From: JACDET01 sp035568375
GTDB lineage: Bacteria; Patescibacteriota; Microgenomatia; Levybacterales; UBA12049
Length of the DNA stretch: 10,266 nt
Assembly: GCA_035568375.1 (NCBI GenBank)
Contig: DATMOG010000070.1
Span: 1 to 10,266 of the forward strand
Reading direction: 5' to 3'
Shown: one piece after another, positions 6,988 through 10,266 of the stretch
How the letters are laid out: the number at the start of each line of letters is the position of its first letter
Numbering within the stretch: position 1 is the first letter of the stretch
Program-made: the position numbers and the translations under genes
Notes under the pieces: model-generated
What the model was told of the DNA's origin: nothing
The model's database searches: none
Seen by the model: only the letters and a program-made list of their open reading frames with translations

Positions 6988-7323
6988 TTATTTATTCGTC
7001 ATTTTGTTTTTCGATTGTAACATATTGTTTATCTGATTCTGCGCATAATTTGTGACACTATTGATATCTTGAGGAATCTGTTGTAACCGGGATAAACCAT
7101 TCAAAATATCCGAAAAACTCATATGCATGGTTTGTTGTTTAGCAGCATCTACTTGTGCTCCCACATCGTGTGAAATTTGTCCAGCTATTTTTTGCGCCTT
7201 GCTCGTACTTGCTCCTTTGACTCCAATCTGTTGCTGGATTTGCCCTGCATAATTTGTGACGAAATAAATTACAGCAATAAGCACAACAATTGCAATAATA
7301 TTTCTGAATACAATTTTTTTCAT
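6988..7323 (-). CDS. Small single-pass membrane protein of unknown function
   Basis: Not recognised. From the ATG at 7323 it is 111 residues. It has a short basic start (MKKIVFRN), one hydrophobic segment (about 8-24), then a polar, Gln/Asn/Lys-rich region without cysteines that looks largely helical (QIQQQIG near 28-34, SRLQQIPQDINSVTNYAQN later). The likely topology is a signal anchor with the rest outside the membrane. An in-frame ATG at 7368 would add 15 residues, but it would place charged sequence before the hydrophobic segment and put the promoter-like TATACT inside the gene, so I prefer 7323. It lies 12 bases upstream of prfB on the same strand. The Gln-rich helical region could be a coiled coil or surface-exposed tether; this is a guess. 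Confidence 0.7.
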   Translation of the reverse strand: MKKIVFRNIIAIVVLIAVIYFVTNYAGQIQQQIGVKGASTSKAQKIAGQISHDVGAQVDAAKQQTMHMSFSDILNGLSRLQQIPQDINSVTNYAQNQINNMLQSKNKMTNK

Positions 7324-7324
7324 T

Positions 7325-7339
7325 AGGTATAGTATACCT
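7325..7339 (-). promoter_or_regulatory. Perfect 7+1+7 inverted repeat over the promoter of the membrane protein-prfB unit
   Basis: AGGTATA-G-TATACCT is an exact dyad at 7325-7339, extendable to 7322-7342 with one mismatched pair. On the - strand it contains TATACT (7336-7331), which lies 7 bases before the ATG at 7323, so a leaderless transcript would start on or beside that codon. A dyad covering both the -10 and the start site is where a repressor would bind, but TATAC-rich sequence is self-complementary by nature, so operator function is a hypothesis. No convincing -35 was seen. Confidence 0.4.
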
Positions 7340-7375
7340 GATAATCTTTGTAAAAAAATAAACCGCATCTCACAC

Positions 7376-7405
7376 TTGACACAAATGCAGGTAGCAACCT
7401 ATAAT
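7376..7405 (+). promoter_or_regulatory. Sigma-70 type promoter of the purF/N-purD unit
   Basis: A perfect -35 (TTGACA, 7376-7381) and a perfect -10 (TATAAT, 7400-7405) are separated by an 18-base spacer. Transcription should begin near 7412, giving a leader of about 95 bases before the ATG at 7507. The spacer contains GGT-AGCA-ACC (7390-7399), a small dyad that might be an operator half or chance. It is divergent from the small membrane protein gene. This is the best promoter in the window. Confidence 0.75.
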
Positions 7406-7473
7406 CAGACTATATTTCTTGCATGGTTACCCTTTTTGTATTCAATAATAAGAAAAAATAATCGATTTTGTCG

Positions 7474-7497
7474 AACCCGCTTAACAGCGGGTTTTTT
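7474..7497 (+). terminator. Intrinsic terminator in the purF leader (probable attenuator)
   Basis: AACCCGC (7474-7480) pairs perfectly with GCGGGTT (7487-7493) around a 6-base loop, and a run of six T residues covers 7492-7497. It lies downstream of the purF promoter and 9 bases before the purF ATG, and no + strand gene ends upstream, so it must act on the purF transcript itself. That makes it a candidate attenuator, or the end of a short leader RNA of about 85 nucleotides. On the - strand no T tract follows the stem. No known purine, PRPP or ZMP aptamer motif is visible, and the only antiterminator pairing I find (GGTT 7425-7428 with AACC 7474-7477) is weak. Confidence 0.7.
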
Positions 7498-7506
7498 AGT
7501 TATTAT

Positions 7507-9642
7507 ATGAAAAAAAATCATGATTCATATCCGAGAGAGAAATGCGGTGTCGTTGGCGTCTGGACAACAGATACCTACGCGCCCCATATAGCCCGACGTG
7601 CTCTGGCATCACTACAACATCGAGGACAGGAAAGTGCCGGGTTAAGTGTCTTTACTCCTGCCGGAAAAATAGTAACCTATAAAAATATGGGACTGGTTCC
7701 TCATGTATTGACTGAAAGTGTTTTGAAAAATTTAGGATCTGGTCATACTGCAATTGCACAAAATCGCTACGCAACATTTGGAAAATCACATACCGCTAAT
7801 GCACAACCGATAGCAATAGTCCATGGAAAATTTCAGCTAAGTCTTGGACATAATGGCAATATCCCGGATGTTACTAATATCAAAAAGCAGCTTGGTGTCA
7901 AAAACTCATCAGCCGGAGATACGGAACTCATGACCTCACTTATTCATAAAGAACGAAAAAATCATGCTACTTGGGAAGAAACTCTTTGTACTGTTCTTCC
8001 TCAATGTTATGGTGCGTATTGTCTTGTTATTCTTACCAATGACGGTTCTCTTTTTGGCACGAGAGATCCGTACGGTATTCGCCCATTATGCCTTGGCAAG
8101 CTTGAAAAAGGTTGGGTTATAACCTCTGAATCGGCAGCGCTGGATGCTATTGGAGCAGAATTTATTCGTGATGTAAAGCCGGGAGAAATTATTAAAATCA
8201 CAAAACACGGAGAACTAACTTCCTATTTCTTTGGTGAACCAAAGCGTCCACAACCATGCATCTTTGAATGTATCTATTTCACCCGACCTGATAGTTTTAT
8301 TAATGGCATACGAATCAGGACTGGACGAGAAGAATCCGGAAGGTTACTTGGAAAACGCATGAGACAGAAAGGTATAAAACCAGATGTCATTGTTCCGACA
8401 TTTGACTCCGGTTATCCTGCTGCAAAAGGTGTTGCACAAGAATTGCAGCTCCCTATGGTTGACGCTATCACAACAAGTCATTATGTGGGACGTACTTTTA
8501 TCCAACCAGGCCAATCTAATCGTATTACTGCTGTGAATGACAAACATAATATTGTCCCGGATGAAATTCGTGGCAAAAAAGTTGTTATCGTCGATGATTC
8601 TGCAGTCAGACTGACGACAAGTACAGCATTAGCAAAAAAATTCCGTGAGGCAGGAGTCAAAGAAATTTATATGGCATTTGCAAGCCCACCAGTCGTCAAT
8701 CAATGTGATTTAGGAATTGATATGCGTGCAAAAAATGAATTACCTGCAGCAAAATTTGAAAAGGAGTCACTTAACGTAATTGAACAAAAAATTGCAGAAC
8801 ATGTCGGTGCAGATGCTGTCGTCTATTTACCAATTGAGGAGACAATTAAGGCTTTCGGAGGTAATACTCCTAAAAATTTCTATTATACGCCCTTTGGCGG
8901 CCCGCATCCAATCCGTGGAAAACAAGAAATATTTCCCAAAAGAAAACACAAAATAACAGGCAAACCTAAAATCTGTATCTTTATTTCCGGTAATGGTACA
9001 AATTTGCAAGTAATGATTGATGCCATAGAAAAAGGTGAACTTGATGCCGAAATCATCAGCGTTGTTTCTAATAATCCTGACGCCTATGGATTAACGCGTG
9101 CCAAAAATCATAAAATACAAACTTTTATACTTCCCTATCAAGGAGCATTTTCCAATAAGGAAACTCGCAAGCATTATGAGAACGAGCTTATTACTTATAT
9201 TAAAACTCTCAAACCAGATCTTATTCAACTTGCTGGCTGGAATTTTATTCTTAGTGAAATTTTTCTTAAGGAAATGCAGGAAAACCAAATTCCCGTCATC
9301 AACCAGCACCCCGCACTTCTTACTACAACAGCTTCTGAAACGGTAGCAACATCACAAGGCATTATCCCTGTCATTCGTGGAAAACATGTTATCCAAGATC
9401 CTTTTGTACAAAACCTTCCTGTTTCAGGGTTTACTGTCCATCAAGCTTTGCCAGATGATGCATTTGATACGGGACCTATTATTCTCACAGCAGAAGTGCG
9501 ACGTCATAGAGATGATACCATCGAAACCTGGGAGAAAAAAATCCGCGAAACAGAATATCTGTTCTTACCAACCGCAGTCAAACGAGTATTGCACGTTATG
9601 AAGCAAGACATTGATATTAGTCAAGGTACATTCCCTTGGTAA
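7507..9642 (+). CDS. purF: Bifunctional amidophosphoribosyltransferase (PurF) - glycinamide ribonucleotide formyltransferase (PurN) fusion
   Basis: One 711-residue frame carries purine steps 1 and 3. PurF (about 1-475): a 12-residue propeptide precedes nucleophile Cys13 in EKCGVVG, as in the processed Bacillus type. Then come NRYATFGKS (86-94), GHNGNI (114-119), GDTEL (137-141), PCIFE (250-254), YVGRTFI (326-332) and the PRPP loop VDDSAVRLTTS (362-372). Leu369 replaces the loop glycine, and Thr323-Ser324-His325 replace the usual Lys-Asn-Arg. The CxxC half of the Bacillus iron-sulfur site is absent (NFYYTPFGG), though Cys251 and Cys400 remain. PurN (about 487-711): SGNGTNLQ (494-501), catalytic Asn599 and His601 (NQHPALL), His645, Asp654 in DTGPIIL. 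The ATG at 7507 is chosen over a TTG at 7468, which would place the leader hairpin inside the gene. purD starts 5 bases after the stop. Confidence 0.93.
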   Translation: MKKNHDSYPREKCGVVGVWTTDTYAPHIARRALASLQHRGQESAGLSVFTPAGKIVTYKNMGLVPHVLTESVLKNLGSGHTAIAQNRYATFGKSHTANAQPIAIVHGKFQLSLGHNGNIPDVTNIKKQLGVKNSSAGDTELMTSLIHKERKNHATWEETLCTVLPQCYGAYCLVILTNDGSLFGTRDPYGIRPLCLGKLEKGWVITSESAALDAIGAEFIRDVKPGEIIKITKHGELTSYFFGEPKRPQPCIFECIYFTRPDSFINGIRIRTGREESGRLLGKRMRQKGIKPDVIVPTFDSGYPAAKGVAQELQLPMVDAITTSHYVGRTFIQPGQSNRITAVNDKHNIVPDEIRGKKVVIVDDSAVRLTTSTALAKKFREAGVKEIYMAFASPPVVNQCDLGIDMRAKNELPAAKFEKESLNVIEQKIAEHVGADAVVYLPIEETIKAFGGNTPKNFYYTPFGGPHPIRGKQEIFPKRKHKITGKPKICIFISGNGTNLQVMIDAIEKGELDAEIISVVSNNPDAYGLTRAKNHKIQTFILPYQGAFSNKETRKHYENELITYIKTLKPDLIQLAGWNFILSEIFLKEMQENQIPVINQHPALLTTTASETVATSQGIIPVIRGKHVIQDPFVQNLPVSGFTVHQALPDDAFDTGPIILTAEVRRHRDDTIETWEKKIRETEYLFLPTAVKRVLHVMKQDIDISQGTFPW

Positions 9643-9647
9643 ATTAT

Positions 9648-10266
9648 ATGAAAAAACATTCAATATTGATTATTGCATCCGGAGGTCGTGAGCATGCACT
9701 TGGATGGAAACTCGCGCAATCTCCGCAAGTTGGCAAAATTTATTTTGCACCTGGTACACCCGGTACAGCACTTGTTGGGAAAAATACAAACATACCAGCG
9801 CTGAACTTTGAAAAACTTATCGCTTTTGCCAAAGAAAAGAAAATAAATCTTACTATTGCTGCTCCAGATGATATCTTAGCAGCAGGCGTTGTAAATGCTT
9901 TTCAAAAAGCAGGACTTAAAATTTTTGGTCCGACTCAAGAAGCTGCACAAATTGAATCTTCAAAAGCTTTCGCTAAACAACTGATGAAAGAAGAAAATAT
10001 TCCAACGGCGAAGTATGAAGCCTTTACCGATGCAAAAAAAGCTAAAGTATATGTTCGACAACAAAAAACGCCAATTGTCATCAAAGCAAGCGGTTTAGCA
10101 CTCGGCAAAGGAGTGATCATCGCACAAACAATTGAAGAAGCAGAACAGACAATCGATGATGTTATGGTAAAAAAAATATTTGGCAAAGCCGGTGACGAAG
10201 TGGTCATTGAAGAATATCTGGAAGGTCACGAAGTCTCAATTCATGCATTTTCAGATGGTGAACATA
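9648..10266 (+). CDS. purD: Phosphoribosylamine-glycine ligase (PurD), 5' part, cut by the window edge
   Basis: ATP-grasp enzyme that joins glycine to 5-phosphoribosylamine (the PurF product), making glycinamide ribonucleotide for PurN; purine step 2. The open frame continues to the window end, giving 206 of an expected 420 or so residues. Visible are SGGREHAL (11-18), FAPGTPGTA (33-41), FGPTQEAAQIESSKAFAK (93-110), IPTAKYE (118-124), KASGLALGKGV (146-156) and the VIEEYLEGHEVS (186-197) region of the ATP-grasp domain. The usual G-P-E-x-P-L-x-x-G segment is divergent here (APDDILAAG, 72-80). With the PurF-PurN fusion just upstream, steps 1, 2 and 3 are encoded together. The start is the only ATG before the first motif; no Shine-Dalgarno is visible. 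Confidence 0.95.
   Translation, partial: MKKHSILIIASGGREHALGWKLAQSPQVGKIYFAPGTPGTALVGKNTNIPALNFEKLIAFAKEKKINLTIAAPDDILAAGVVNAFQKAGLKIFGPTQEAAQIESSKAFAKQLMKEENIPTAKYEAFTDAKKAKVYVRQQKTPIVIKASGLALGKGVIIAQTIEEAEQTIDDVMVKKIFGKAGDEVVIEEYLEGHEVSIHAFSDGEH

Noticed and set aside
7423..7461. 12-codon leader peptide (MVTLFVFNNKKK) before the purF attenuator
   Set aside because: No ribosome-binding site and no run of regulatory codons linked to purines. It is kept only as a possibility within the leader finding, not as a gene.
7400..7500. Purine, PRPP or ZMP riboswitch in the purF leader
   Set aside because: The TATAATC at the start resembles the 5' part of purine riboswitches, but it is the -10 element itself and would not be transcribed. 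The conserved loop sequences of these aptamers are not present.
7468..7506. N-terminal extension of purF starting at TTG 7468
   Set aside because: The 13 extra codons run through the leader terminator hairpin, and the resulting propeptide would be unusually long. The ATG at 7507 leaves 12 residues before the nucleophile cysteine, close to the Bacillus-type propeptide.
9098..9346. 82-codon + strand ORF inside the PurN domain
   Set aside because: It lies out of frame within a conserved enzyme domain and shows no recognisable motif; a shadow of purF/purN.

Overview
The window is AT-rich bacterial DNA with tightly packed genes and many 1-17 base overlaps. Few starts have a Shine-Dalgarno sequence, and one core gene is a two-domain fusion. 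Release factor 2 is encoded, and UGA is used as a stop for pabA and folK, so the standard bacterial code applies. The compact style, the divergent core enzymes and the F420-ligase-like protein inside a folate cluster suggest a candidate-phyla (Patescibacteria/CPR-like) or similarly reduced bacterium. That placement is inference; no rRNA or other marker is present to settle it.

Left part (1-5866): a folate biosynthesis island in three transcription units. A + strand unit carries folP-folB-folE-pabC (233-2674). A - strand unit carries pabA-pabB (4585-2658), converging on pabC with a 17-base 3' overlap. A second + strand unit, divergent from pabA, carries folK and a CofE/FolC2-type gamma-glutamyl ligase (4653-5866). 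Together they cover GTP to dihydroneopterin triphosphate (FolE), dihydroneopterin to hydroxymethyl-dihydropterin (FolB), its pyrophosphorylation (FolK), chorismate to p-aminobenzoate (PabA, PabB, PabC), condensation to dihydropteroate (FolP), and probably glutamylation (the FolC2-like ligase in place of FolC). Not seen here are dihydroneopterin triphosphate phosphatase, classical FolC and dihydrofolate reductase.

Middle (5867-7323): a - strand pair, a small single-pass membrane protein of unknown function followed by prfB (release factor 2, without the usual frameshift site). A perfect 7+1+7 inverted repeat sits on the probable promoter of the small protein.

Right part (7324-10266): a purine unit on the + strand. 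A consensus-like sigma-70 promoter is followed by a roughly 95-base leader containing an intrinsic terminator, then a PurF-PurN fusion, then purD running off the right edge. The regions are linked biochemically: PurN consumes 10-formyl-tetrahydrofolate, whose precursor the left part makes, and PurF/PurD make the PurN substrate. The points most worth a second look are the FolC2-type ligase in a folate operon, the PurF-PurN fusion with altered PRPP-site residues, the apparent attenuator before purF, and the dyad at the prfB-unit promoter.
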